Part shown: piece by piece, positions 1-11,590 of the stretch | Position numbering within the stretch: the stretch's first letter is position 1 | Layout of the letters: each line of letters begins with the position of its first letter | Assembly (NCBI RefSeq): GCF_041296385.1 | Contig: NC_091023.1 | Span: 24,491,924 to 24,555,923, forward strand | DNA: 64,000 nucleotides | From: Aphelocoma coerulescens | Lineage: Eukaryota > Chordata > Aves > Passeriformes > Corvidae | Reading direction: 5' to 3' | Notes under the pieces: model-generated | Seen by the model: the letters and a program-made list of their open reading frames with translations, nothing else | What the model was told of the DNA's origin: nothing | Database searches by the model: none | Position numbers and translations under genes: made by a program

Positions 1-1047
1 AAGGCAGAGAAAGGCAAAGCCAGCACTGCCTTCACCAAGCCATGATCTTGCTCCAAACCCCAGAGCCACTGTCCTCTTTTCCCTCTTCTAAAAGAATGAA
101 TTTTTATACCTGTCCACACCATCCTACCCCAGAGATGCTCAAATGAGTGGCTGTGAGCACAAAGGGCTTCAGATTAAACTATAAAAACCCTAAAATGCAG
201 TGTTTAAAATGACCAAGCCTCTACATTTGAGCTGCAGAAGAGGAAAACAGGGCATTAATTTACCCCAGTGGGTAAAAAGTTTAATAATTTTTAAAATTGT
301 GTTATCACAGTTTGTGTAATCCAAGTGCAAAGTGCTCTACTGCTACAGATTGTAGATGAGATTCATAAGAGAACTGTTCAATTAAAAAAAAACCCCAACA
401 TTGTTTCCTTTGAGTAAGAGAACAAAAAAGGTCATTTTACAGGGTTACATGACAAGGATAACGAAAATGATTTGATATTGTCATTCTTTTCTTATACTGT
501 CATTCTGAAAGCCTTGATCCTTCCATTCCAAGCTTACTTTGGGACAACAGGATCCTTATGATGGGATTTCCTCTGCCATTGCTGCTCTGATCCAGTACTA
601 CTGGATAAAAAAAAGCTGAAAGGATAAGTCTGGGAGCACCACAGAGCAGAACAGGTACCACATCCAGGGGCCACAGACCACTCTAAACCCTGGCTTTCTG
701 CACTTTACAGGGTGGTTGTAAAGAAAAAAAAAAAGGTCAGAGATGGAACCTGCAGCATTTCAGCCAAGATATCACCTATCCTTCAGGATTTAAAGCCAAT
801 ATCTCTGTAGTGCCCAGGAATGGAAGCCCAGCAAGGAAAAAATCAGACAAAAAACCAAACTGGTTCACCCAAGTTTCTTTTTTTCTTCTGCTCCTGTTGT
901 TTCTTAGTGAATTTTCACCCTTTAATGGGAAGCATTTCTGTATTCTTACTAATGGAGAAATAATTAATTGATCTGGAAGTCAGATTAATCATTTCAAGAG
1001 GTTCATTTCAGGCTTTGCTGGGACCCTACACACATTCAGTGTCATTG
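1..1047. other. unique non-coding stretch
   Basis: AT-rich single-copy-looking DNA with short A-runs near 387 and 725. No repeat family was recognised. It contains a 63-nt minus-strand splice-bounded open stretch at 538-600, described as part of a finding. Nothing else is supported. Confidence 0.5.
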
Positions 1048-1127
1048 TGCCTGTCCCTGCCCCCAGCAGGGGGTTGGCATGAGATCACTTTTAGGTCCCT
1101 TCCACCCCAAACCATTCTGGGATTCTA
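1048..1127 (+). mobile_element. CR1 LINE 3' fragment
   Basis: About 80 bp of the CR1 3' terminus in sense orientation: a degenerate GTCCCTGCCCCCAGCAGGGG block, then TAGGTCCCTTCCACCCC, CAAACCATTCTGG and a final GATTCTA. Only the extreme 3' end is present, as expected of a 5'-truncated LINE insertion. It is non-coding and inactive. Confidence 0.85.
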
Positions 1128-4100
1128 CCTCAGGCTGTGAACTGTTATATGGGCAAAGAGTTTTATCCAACTTCTCAAAAGTTTAAATCATCAGAGGGTC
1201 AAGGTAAAGGACAGGGAGGAAAATGTTATTGATGGGTGGTATTTGAAACTATCAGAACTTGACAGACAACATGAGGAGCTCATCTCATTCCAGGGTCACA
1301 GGTGGCTCCTGCCCTGTTCAGCCCCAAAAGCAGTGACAGAACCACCACCACATCCCTGGGATATATCATTGTCTTGCATAAAGGCATTCCTATTTATTTA
1401 TTCAAAACATTAAACTCCTGATTTAAAATATCCCAACAGAGTGACTAGGGCTGTCTATTCCCAAAGAAAATGTATCCAAGGCACAGGAAACAAGCAATGC
1501 CAGGTCAGTTGCAAACTCTATATTTCATTGTCTCCTCTCAAGCGAGTCCCGGTGGTTCCTGCGGTGAATAATTGGCTGCACCTTGTAAAACACAAAGGGA
1601 AACGTGTACAGAGAGTCTGTTCTGTCCACCCAGATGTGTCTGTGGAATAATAAAGACCTAAAGATGGCAGCTGGCCTTGGCAGACTCCAGAATCCAGGCT
1701 TGTAAAGACACTGGGATCATCTTTATGGATTTGTCAGGGGTAAGCAAATAGAATTAAAGGATGGAGACACCAAGACCTGTCTGGGCTGACAGCTTCAGAT
1801 CTGCGATCCACTCTCAATTTAACGAGCTAATTAAGGAAAATTAACAGAGTTATACCCTGCTTCAGTGTCCAGAAGGTAAAATCCCAAAGGGATAAACAGC
1901 AGTCCAAGGGAACTTGTACTGCCCAGGGGATTATGCAGGCACTGGGAGCTGCTGGCCTGAAAGAGATGACCCTTCCCGATTTCACCCAGCAGGATTTGCT
2001 TTCTGAGACAGAAGAGTCAGAAATTGCATTCAAAACCCCCAGGGAAGGTGGGATGTTCTCCCCACCCAGTTCTCTCACTGCAGCTGCTCGTGGTGTGCAT
2101 CATTTCAGCTCCACCGAGCCCGAGTCCTGCAGCACATCTTGGGAAAGACACTTTTAAATGGGAAATAAGAAACTCACTTACACACCAAAAACACCCTCAG
2201 TGACATCACACTTGTTCATCAGAGCACTTCAGCAGAGGGCTGGGACTCCCTGGTGCAGAATATTTTGCTAAATATGGGGGCTAAACTTCTGTAATAATTT
2301 ATTTGTATAGGTTTTGAAAAGCTCTGCCTTCCAAACCCCTTAATCTTACTCTCTGGTGGTGGATGTGCTCACCTCGTACCCAGATTTTATGGGGTTTTTG
2401 GTGCTCCAATAGCTGCATCTCAATATTGAAATTTAAGTGATGTGGAGCAATGCATTGCTAATGCTCAAGAGGTTCCTACATTTGGTCTGTTGGTGTGAGG
2501 CCTGAAGTTACCACGGACCAAAACACACACTCCCTATAAAGTTATTACTTAGTGGGTGGGGAAAGAAAAAAACTGCCTAAATTAAGCATTTAAATAATTA
2601 AACCTTCAAAGATTTCAGTTTAAAGCCTCCCTCTCCAGCCACTTGGGAATGAAGAGCGGTGATGTCCTGGGAAAGGCAGCGCCTAACAAAGTGTGAATGA
2701 CCAACTCTGTGTTCCTGCTCCTTGCTGGGATTCCAGGGCTGGCAGCTTTCACTGCTCATTCCCTGTGCTCCCAGGAAATGTTGGAGAGCGGCCCATCCAT
2801 CACACAGCTCCGACTGTAGCAGAGCTGGTCATTACCCCCTCACATGGAGCAGCTCAAAGTTTTGAGGAGAATTAATTTAACACAACACTCTTCTACTGAA
2901 GGCCACAAACTCCTAATAAACAACGTGGCAAAAGGCAGCATTTTGTTTAGCCAATATTTCCCTTGAACAGTTCAAAGTAAAAAAAGCCAAAAAACCACAT
3001 TTTTGATTAGTTGGTAAAATTGTGTGGTTTTAAAATTCTCTTTCACTGTGCACAGAAATATAAAGAAAGCTGCATCACTGCCTCCTGAGGAAAAGAAATA
3101 AATGAATACAGCTTAAGCATAGCTATAAGAGTGATGTCTATCCCACAGAATTCTTTTTTGCTACAGCACATAAATGGGTCTGACCAATTTAGGAACTCAC
3201 GTGGATATCAGTCACACAAACCAGCCCAGCTGAATAATCGTGGATTTATCTTCAGAACGAGGCACCTTCCAAACAAGTGCTGGATAAACAATCTCCCTGG
3301 GATTGCTTAGAGTGCTCCAGCTCCAGGGGGTCCTGCTGATGGACCCTAAAGAGGGTGAATTCCCTGCTTTTGGGGTTTGTTCTGCCCAGCTCAGCCCATC
3401 CTCAGCAGCCTTTAGAGCCTCTTTCCTTTGTCCCTTGCCCAGGAGGTGTGGTTGGAACGAGATAATTAGAACATCCTTCTTCTGCTCCTGTAGCCAGAGT
3501 CAAAGGGAGGAGAGAAAAGGACAAACCCAGCGCCTTTAGAGCTGTGCAATCTCAAAGCAGCAGAGTTCTGGAGCCTCGTGCCTCAGCAAGAAAGAAATGA
3601 GCATTTTCTTGCTGGAGAAAATGCTTCAGGAATCAAATGCAGCATCTGCCTGGGCTGGTAATTACTCATTGCTTCTCTCATTCCGGGAGCTTGCTGTGCT
3701 CTTGTTTACTTAGAGGCAGAAGTTGCGCCCTGAAATTATTTAAGACTCTGAGAATTAAATATTGGTAGGCCTGACAAGAGAGGAGGACAAATTAAATATG
3801 TCAAAAAAAAAAAAAAAGTGGATTTGAATTTTCAAAGTCTGAAAAAAAACCACTTGGAAGACAATTTATGTGTTAAATCAGATTCCTAACATCAGCTCTC
3901 CAACAGACAAACATCATAAAAGCAGGAGTTTTAAGAAGTCAAAATTTGCAATAGCTGAAGAAAAAAACCAGCTGAACAACAAAAAACCCAAACTTTAGTG
4001 GGTTATTTATCCCCCCTTTAGATGAAGAGGAAAATTAAGTAAAAAAGAAAATTTTTCCTATATTTTCTGATATTTTTTCTAATATTTTCCAATGTAAGCT

Positions 4101-4562
4101 ATATAGAAGTGGTAAAGAGCATCCTTGGACAAGTCTTACCTCTTGGATAATGGACAGAAGACTTTCCTTGGTTGCAGCGGTTGGATGGGCTGAAGAAGAG
4201 AAAATAAACACTGGGATTCCTCACCCCTAGCAGAAAGCACTTTCCTTCCTCTGAGACAAGGAAACACCCAACCCATACCCCAAACCTTTAGTCCTGCTGC
4301 TCTTCCTGATTTTAAAACCCCAGCAGCTGCTTGCACCTGAGTGTTTTCCCTCCTCCAACCATTTCAAGCTGCCCAGGGACAGAGTCCCTGGATTTGCTTT
4401 GTTAAAATATTAATTACAAGCCTGTGGGTTGATTGAGGACATCTGCTCCAGGTCACCTCCACCAGGACCAGTGGCGGGTGCCTAGGGTGGAGAAAAATGA
4501 AATTGTTCAGATTAGGTGTTAGAAAGATGATTGGTAATGATGAATGAGCAGAACTGGAAGTG
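1128..4562. other. unique non-coding stretch
   Basis: No repeat family was recognised over 3.4 kb apart from a 15-A run at 3803-3817. Several short open frames (for example 1933-2157 plus and 3303-3539 plus) lack convincing splice signals or family similarity. Two minus-strand exon-like units, 2373-2412 and 4140-4189, have good splice geometry; the second has its own entry. Confidence 0.45.
4140..4189 (-). other. candidate internal exon (minus strand), unidentified
   Basis: Read on the minus strand, a very good acceptor (TTTATTTTCTCTTCTTCAG) precedes a 50-nt open stretch that ends at a good donor, GAG followed by GTAAGA. With two leading bases the frame gives HPTAATKESLLSIIQE and ends in phase 0; the other two frames are also open, so the frame is not proven. 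No family is recognised. The splice signals are what is seen; use as an exon is inferred. It may be a coincidental pseudo-exon or a non-coding RNA exon. Confidence 0.22.
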
Positions 4563-4796
4563 ATTAGATGGGATATTGGGAAGGAATTGTTCCCTGGGAG
4601 GGTGGGAAGGCCCTGGCACAGGGTGCCCAGAGCAGCTGGGGCTGCCCCTGGATCCCTGGCAGTGCCCAAGGCCAGGTTGGACACTGGGGCTTGGAGCAGC
4701 CTGGGACAGTGGAAGGTGTCCCTGCCCATGGCAGGGGTGGCACTGGATGGGATTTCATGTCCCTCCCAACCCAAACCATTCTGGGATTTCTATGAA
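4563..4796 (+). mobile_element. CR1 LINE 3' fragment
   Basis: About 235 bp of CR1 3' region, sense strand. In order it has GATGGGATATTGGGAAGGAA, a CCTGGCACAGGGTGCCCAGA block, AAGGCCAGGTTGGACA, TGGAAGGTGTCCCTGCCCAT, CCCAACCCAAACCATTCTGG and a TTTCTATGAA end. The overlapping open frames on both strands here are translations of this repeat and should not be read as genes. Confidence 0.95.
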
Positions 4797-5935
4797 CACC
4801 GTGAACCTACACCCAACCCGCTGGCTGGAACGTGTCTAAATATCCCAAACATCCAAACGTCCATCCTGGAGCATCCCATCCTTGGCCCTGGTAGAAATGC
4901 CCCTTTTACCAGGGCTAACAAGCCCAGTTTTCCATCCATTAGGTCCCATGTCCTGGGTAGGAAAAGCAGCAAATTTTTTGGTCGAATTTGCTTTTTTTGC
5001 AGGTTTTGACATCAGAACCACTAAACACCGACATTTCCAGCCCCAAAACCTGTAAAAGCCAATTGTTTCCTTTGCCACAGCCAGCACAACACGTTTCCCC
5101 TTTGCTGAAGTCCTCAGCCCTGTTTCAGAACAGGGACATTTGCAAAAGGACCAAATGGACCAGTGGCACCTCCAGGCACGGCCTGGGCTTGGAGCCAGCC
5201 TGGCAACAGGCCCTGGGACTTCCACAGGCCCCATGCTCAGCCTCAAAACAATGATTTCAGCAAGGGGGGGAATAAAAGGTGGAGTTTCACTCCCAAATGT
5301 GTTATCCCAGCTGGGACAGTGCAGGTTTGACTGGAGAACACACGCTGTGGGAGCACACCCGGAGCTGGATCTGCTCCTTCCAAGATAAATGGCAATGAAG
5401 AAAGGATGAAGCTCAGGTTTGTTTGTTTTTCTTTATTCCAGCTCCACACTTTTCAGAGTTTGCTGAGCAGCATTTAAATCCCTGCACACCACACAGCACA
5501 CGAGATTCCCAGTGCCTGATGACATCAAGACATACGAGGTGGATCTCATTAAATAAACCCGTCTGGTTTCTGGTGCTTTTGTCCTTCAGCACCAGCAGTG
5601 TTGCTCCGCTGAAGAACAGTCACAATTTATTTATTTCTTTCACCTGACAGCTCCACGGGTTCTGTGTGGGCTGCAGAGCACTGAGGGGGCCAAACCCATT
5701 TCTGTGTGCCACAGGAATCCCAGGCTGGGGGCATTTCTTTACTGGGGTTAAGGAGCAGCACCAGCGATGGACTCTGACTCTGCACCAAGCTGCCCCATTT
5801 CTCTCCTGCTGAGGTGAGAGCGTGTGGGAAATGGTTCCTGTTTTGGCTGGGGAGCACAACAGGTGGTGGAAATCTCTCTGGATGGACCAAGCTGTCCATA
5901 TTTGCTGTGCTGCTGCTCCACAATTTGTAATTAAC

Positions 5936-5964
5936 ATTCATTCATTCATTCATTCATTCATTCA
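5936..5964. repeat. (ATTC)n microsatellite
   Basis: About seven uninterrupted tetranucleotide units between AATTAAC and ACTGC. It is a simple sequence repeat, probably length-variable between individuals. Confidence 0.95.
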
Positions 5965-6320
5965 CTGCATTCTCCTTTCCCCACTGTATTCCCATTGTGT
6001 TCCATCATGCTGTCTCTGCTCTTCCTGAAATCATTCCTGTTTATCTAAAACTTCAAACCTCTTGCACCAATACTCATCTCTTTATGTCCTTTTTCAAGTC
6101 TTAATTGCTGCTGCCTTTGTTATTCCATTTTTCCTGGGCTCCTGTTTTCCATGTAATTACCTCCACATTTGTACAGAACTCTTCCACTTCCCACCACTTA
6201 TTGTGAGCAAGAGAACAGCAAAACTGTTCTTCTTCCACAGCTGTGTTAATTTGGCACCTTCAGGGATGTTTAGACCCACGTGGAAAGACCTCAAGTTTTA
6301 AAAAAAAGGAACTACAAGCG

Positions 6321-6342
6321 TTTTTTTTTTTTGTTTTTTTTT
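6321..6342. repeat. poly-T tract
   Basis: Twelve Ts, one G, then nine Ts, preceded by an A-run at about 6300. It could be a relic of a reverse-transcribed A-tail, but no retrocopy body is recognised beside it. Confidence 0.9.
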
Positions 6343-6490
6343 ACCCTGTTGTAAATAAACAGGATTTTTTTCCAAATTATGATTTCAGAGAGGAGTAAAA
6401 TCTTGGCTCCAATCTGTCCAAATACTCTTTTTTTTTCCTCCAAGAGGAAAGAAAACAGGAAATAAGAATTAATTCTTCAGATTTAAGTTG

Positions 6491-6700
6491 ATTTAGATTG
6501 GATATTAAGAATAAATTCTTCCCTGTGAGGGTGTGGAGGCCCTGGCACAGCGTGTCCAGAGAAGCTGTGCATTCCTCACCCCTGGCAGTGTCCAAGGCCA
6601 GGTTGGATGGGGTTGGAATAGCCTGGGACAGTGGAAGGTGTCCCTGCCATGGGGATTAGATGATCTGTAAAGGTCCCTCCCAGCCCAAACTCTTTTGGGA
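6491..6700 (+). mobile_element. CR1 LINE 3' fragment
   Basis: Sense-strand CR1 copy, more diverged than its neighbours. It has TTTAGATTGGATATTA, AATTCTTCCCTGTGAGGGTG, CCAAGGCCAGGTTGGATGGG, CAGTGGAAGGTGTCCCTGCC and a degraded end (CAGCCCAAACTCTTTTGGGA). The terminal ATTCTATG is lost. Confidence 0.93.
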
Positions 6701-8689
6701 ACTGCAAAATGAAGCAGCTCCCAGGATGTTTGGACTTTTGGTGCTTTTAAAAATCTTATTTTTAGCCCTGAAGTCTGAAATGGATTTAGGCAGAATTCGC
6801 ACAACTAAATCTGCCAGCCAAATCCTGAAAATCTCAGCTCAGCTGTATTACCATGGAAACAAGAGAATTTTTCTGGAGTTTGTAGCAAAGTTGGTGACAA
6901 AAGGGGCTGCTGACACCTCTTGGAGAGGGATTGGGGGTCTGTGGGAAACTCCTTTCTCTCCCAAATGTGGGAAAGCAAGGAGTCACCCACTCCTTTGGAT
7001 CCAGCCCTAAATATCCAGGCTTAGACTCCTCCTCTGGAAAACAGCAACCACAACCCCCAGATTCCCTCAGCACAATCAGATTGATTGCCCCATCCTCTTA
7101 TCTGCATTTAACCTTGGCTTCCCTGGAGCCAGAATTCTCCAGGCAGGAGTTTCCAAAGGAGCTCATTGTCATTCCCCATCAGTGTCCCCACAAACAGCCC
7201 TCCCTCATCAGCATTCTGGCAGTGCCCAGCCCAGCAGCGATCTGCCTGAGCAGATGTGATGGAAGCAGAAGGGATCAATACCAAAAAGTTTGCACAAACT
7301 CAGTCTGGCAGGATAATATTGATGGATAAAGATCTCCCTCGGTAGCACGTGGGAAAATCAGAGGGTTTGGGAATGTGGGACTCCAAGTTTCATGCAGTGA
7401 GCTTCAAAATATTTAAGAATCCGTTGTATTTTCCCTGATAAAAGTTATATTTCCCTAAATAATAATAATAATTTTTAAAATTCATCATGATTATTACAGA
7501 TCTTAAGGATAAATTATAAGAATGATGAAATATTTTTAGGTATAATCGTTCTCCCACTAAATCAATTTATTGGGAAGTGCTGCTCTTGTGAAAATAATTC
7601 CAGGTTTGGGGTTTCAGGTAAAGGAAGGAAGGGAGCAGAGGATGGGTGGATGGAGGAGAAGGAGGTTTTGGAGCATCAGGAGTTGGCTCCTTCCACCCCA
7701 CAGCCACTGCTCAGCTGGGAAGAGGAGGAAGTTTGCAGGAGGATCATAAGTGAGTGGTATTCAAGGAACTGGTGGAATTAATTCCATTTGCTTTCCAAGC
7801 TGGGAGTTCAATGGGAAATGTGGAATTGCACATTATGAAACAGGCAGTTCGGGTATTCTAATAAAATATCTCAGATACAGGCTCTCAAGGAATTCTATTA
7901 CATCCTTGCATCTTCCCTTCCTTGAGGGAATTTGATAGAATAGGAATCATTTCTAGCCTGTAGAGACTCAAGACCAGGCATTTTTTTGCCCTGCCAGGTT
8001 CACATCAGTCATATAAAAATTAAATCATCATGAGCAGGAAATAGGAAAGAGAAACAGCCCTGAGGGAACTCTTTTCTTAATATATTTGTCCACTTCCTAG
8101 TCAATAAAAAAATACCAATTCTGATTGATTTCCAGCAATGTCAGGTGTGGGTTTCATTGTTTTGTCTTTAATTTTACGTTTCAATGAGGAAAGAGGGCAC
8201 AAAGGAAAATAAAGGGATTGTCACCACTTTTCCTCACGTGGCACAAACCTTTGTCCCCACTCTGTGCTTCCAAAGAGCCCAGGTTAAAACTCTAAAAAAC
8301 ATTTCCAGTTTGCAGAAATTGGGTGGGGTTGTTTTTGTCTTCAATGCAAAGGTTGGGTGAAAATTGATTAATTTATAAAGAAGAATGATTTATCTGATAA
8401 TGTCATGGAGGTGATCTTTTTTGTTCATTTAATAAATAAAATATAGAATAAAAAGAAATCCTTTTACCTTGCTGTGGGGATACTCAAGGAGAAGCTTGGG
8501 GGTTTTTTAGGCTTTTTCTGGAAATATCTCAGCAAAATTAAGTAAAATTAATAAAAACCTGAGAACTACAGCCAGTGTGATTTGCATTTTTTAATGGTGC
8601 CTTGGCCTTGGTCCCCACTCCCAAATTTCAGGATCCCAGATCTCAAGGTAACTTTATTCTCTTTATATTTATATTTTTATGACCTCAAC
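6701..8689. other. unique non-coding stretch
   Basis: AT-rich DNA with a short ATA run at 7458-7473. The 132-codon open frame at 6931-7329 resembles no known protein and has no clear splice boundaries. Nothing else is supported. Confidence 0.45.
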
Positions 8690-8741
8690 TGTTGATGATC
8701 TCAGAGGGTTTTTCCAATCTTAACCATTCCATGGTTCTATA
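8690..8741 (+). mobile_element. CR1 LINE 3' end, second end type
   Basis: About 52 bp matching the other CR1 3' end type seen in this window: GATGATCTCAGAGGGTTTTT, CCAATCTTAACCATTCC, then ATGGTTCTATAA. Only the terminus survives. Confidence 0.75.
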
Positions 8742-11467
8742 ATACAAATATATATTCCTGTGGAGTGTGAGCAACATCCTGGTTTTTCATATCAAAAAAA
8801 CTTCAGGAAAATATTGGTGACTGTTGTGTACCAACTTTAGCAGCTGAACCTTTGTGAGTGAGATGTAAATGTGACATTAAAATGCTCCCAAACCCTGCGT
8901 AGGGAAGTGTTTCATGAGTAACTGCTAATATTGCACAGCCACAGCTGTCAAGATGAAACAGGACAAAAATGGCAGGAAAATCGTGTTCTCATCTTTTAAG
9001 AGATTAAAAAACCCAGCCTGAGGAAAAGCAGATTAACCAGTGCAAAAAGCACTTGGCAGTGGCCACCCTGGTTCATTCTGATATTTGCCTGAATGATTTT
9101 TAGACTCATGTTTGGTGTGAGGGGGTTCGAACACATTCAACAAATAAAAAGATGCGTTTTCACTCCATGAACTTCAACGGTGACAAATTTGAAAGAAGCC
9201 TTTAAGTCATCACCCCTTTCTGATAAAGCAGGAGAAAAACGTGGTTTTTGGGCTTTAGGCAGATAAATCAGGAGCAGAGAGGGGAACGGTGACAGCTCTT
9301 GTGGAAGCAAATCCTGCATGTCCCTGGCGATGCTGCTGCGACTCGGCCACGCTCTGAGTACCTCAACAGCAGCCCCACGAACCTGCAGCGACACATCCCC
9401 TTCCTCAGAGCTCTCTGACCAGTTTATAAATCTGATTTTCTGCAAATAGTTGGGAGCACATTAGTTGATGGCAAGACAGAAGTGGAATGTTAATGACTTT
9501 TGGCTGCAAAAGCAGCCGATGAAAACTCCTTCAATCCAAGGCAAAGTGTCGACTTCAATAAAGCAATGTCATGCCAGGCCTCCCCCATCACTGGCCTGTG
9601 GTGACATGAAAAATTATAATGGGGGAAATGCAGAACTTTGCAGATATAAATAACTGGAGACTCAGAGAAAATTTCCAACTGGGGCGGTGGAAAAGTGTAA
9701 ACATTTATTAGGGAGCTGCAGTGAAGGAGATTATTGCCACCTATTGACAACAGCACTAAAAGAATCCAGCCTGTTTGCTCCTGGTGAATAGGAATTCCTC
9801 CCTGGCAGCTTTGCAGCAGGCTGTTCCTATTGGATTTGTGTGGCAGGGGATACAGGGATTGGGAACAGCAGAGGATTTGGTGGATAGGACCCCATCTGAG
9901 GGAAGTTTTGAGATAATCCAAGCTTTTAGAGAGGTGTTTAACAGTAATTGAACACTTGTCAAACCAGGCCGGAGCGTGCAGTGCCACTGGATCCAGAGGA
10001 ATGGAGCAGGCACAGAGGAAGGGGAATGTGGTCAATCCATGGAGTGAATGCTGTCATCTCATAGGAGCAGTGGTGTTTCTTCCATGGGATTTGTCCCTGC
10101 AGCTCCTGGGTGGATCCTGCTGCTCCTGCTTCAGGAGTGCCCAGCTGGTGATGGCTCGGACACTGCCTGGAATGTCCTTAAAACCTGGATTAGAGAATGA
10201 ACACAACTGCAAATCAGTCAAAAATAAGCAGCATTCAGGCATACAAGGTCTGAAATGTGGGTAATTCCTTTGCCAGGAATGCTGATCCTGTCGTCAGGCT
10301 GATTTCAGCCCAGCTCCTCAGAACAGGCTCCGTGTGATGCTCTCCCTCCTTCTCAGTGTCCTTTTAGCACTTCAGAGCTGAACCCTCTCCCCTCTCTGCC
10401 TGTCAGGGACTCAGTTTATTAGGTACATCCACTGTGGTTCACTCTTGACTGCCCACTGATTTCTGATCTAGTTTGGGTCAGACAGTGCAGATGGAGACCA
10501 GCACCCTGCCCTGTCGTCTCCAGTCCCCAAATTCATTTGCTATTCACTGGAAATCCTAGCTTGGAAATTTTTATCTTCCATTTGTCTCTCAAGAATTCCC
10601 TCTCTGAACCACAGGCACTTAACCCTGTTGGACAGCTTGGTGAAAACCCAAACTCCAGGAGGTTGGAACACTTTCCTGCCACAGAGCAAGGTCTGCACAG
10701 CCTTTGCTGTGGGTATTAAAAAATATTCATATTATTTAGGTGTTCTGTAGGAGTTTCATTTCTGGAATAGCTTAAAATGAATGTTGTTTGAATAATCTGT
10801 GTCGTGGGGATGAGTCTGAGGTTCTGTGATTCACATTCTGCTTCCTGAGGAAAGGTCAGATTCACTACTCAGCGTCTTGGGCAGTTGCATCAATTTTGGT
10901 TTTATTTTTTAAATGCATGAGCTGAATATAAACAACATTTGGATTACAGTGTCCAACTGGAAGATTTTCTCTGGTGTAAAGATAATATCCAGATAATTCA
11001 GGTCTCAGGACCTGCTACACAAATTTTGGGTTTTCCTTTGAGGCCCCTGATCCATAGGCATTGAAGATCCATTACTCCTGAGGTAGAAAAGAACCAATAT
11101 CAATTGTATTATAAAATGCTGCTCTTCTTACCTTTTCCTCATCCAGTTGTTTCATCTTAAATAGGTTCTCTCTATTGATTTTATCATCCCAGCCATGCCA
11201 GAATTCCTGCTAGATCTTCATAACATGAAGTGAGTCTTTGGCTTTTAAATGAGTCATTCCAGTTCCCCTTCCTCGTTACTCTCTCAGCATAAGCAATTTG
11301 ATTTTTAATTTCCTTTTCTGATCCTTTCGGTTTTTTCATTTTGCTTTCCAAAACGAGACATCTTGGAGGAGGAATGGGTGCTCCTTTTTGACTCTTTTCC
11401 ATTTATTTCAAGGACAGGTTGGATGGGGCCTCTTGTTTTTCTAAAGCCAAGCCACAGTTCCTTTGAT
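8742..11467. other. unique non-coding stretch
   Basis: No repeat recognised. It contains a 181-codon minus-strand open frame (9490-10035) with no recognisable domain and no splice or promoter support, and the minus-strand exon-like unit at 11132-11209. A short plus-strand piece at about 11408-11432 (GGACAGGTTGGATGGGGC) may be a CR1 scrap. Confidence 0.4.
11132..11209 (-). other. candidate internal exon (minus strand), unidentified
   Basis: On the minus strand this 78-nt stretch is open for exactly 26 codons (beginning QEFWHGWDDKINRENLF) and ends at AAAAG followed by GTAAGA, a good donor. The acceptor is GATCTAG with a weak pyrimidine tract, which counts against it. The adjoining upstream DNA is also open in a different frame for 72 codons (11184-11402). 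No family is recognised. A coding remnant, a pseudo-exon or chance are all possible. Confidence 0.17.
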
Positions 11468-11590
11468 CATGGGATCACAGGATGGTTTGTGTTGGAAGGG
11501 ATCTTAAAGACTCACCTAATTCCAGCTCCTCTGCCATGGGCAGGGATGTCCCACTTCCTCCCAAAACTGAGGACCTGCCCAACTTCCAAA
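11468..11590 (-). mobile_element. CR1 LINE 3' fragment
   Basis: Reverse-strand CR1 3' end: GGATCACAGGATGGTTTGTG, TTGGAAGGGATCTTAAAGA, then TGCCATGGGCAGGGATGTCC, fading into a degraded ACCTGCCCAACTTCC block. The 5' part is missing. Confidence 0.9.

Larger units (their letters stand above)
4797..6490. other. unique stretch with simple repeats
   Basis: Single-copy-looking DNA carrying an (ATTC)n array and a poly-T tract, listed separately. One small unit at 5767-5813 begins with ATG in a GCGATGG context and ends at CTGAG followed by GTGAGA, a good donor. It encodes only about 15 residues and has no other support. Confidence 0.45.

Noticed and set aside
7697..7750. Acceptor CTCCTTCCACCCCACAG followed by a short open stretch and GTGAGT
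   Set aside because: The donor has A at -1 with a TAA just before it in one frame, the unit is under 50 nt, and no neighbour supports it.
9490..10035. 181-codon minus-strand open frame
   Set aside because: No recognisable domain, no splice or promoter context, and a length within the range expected by chance in 64 kb of AT-rich sequence.
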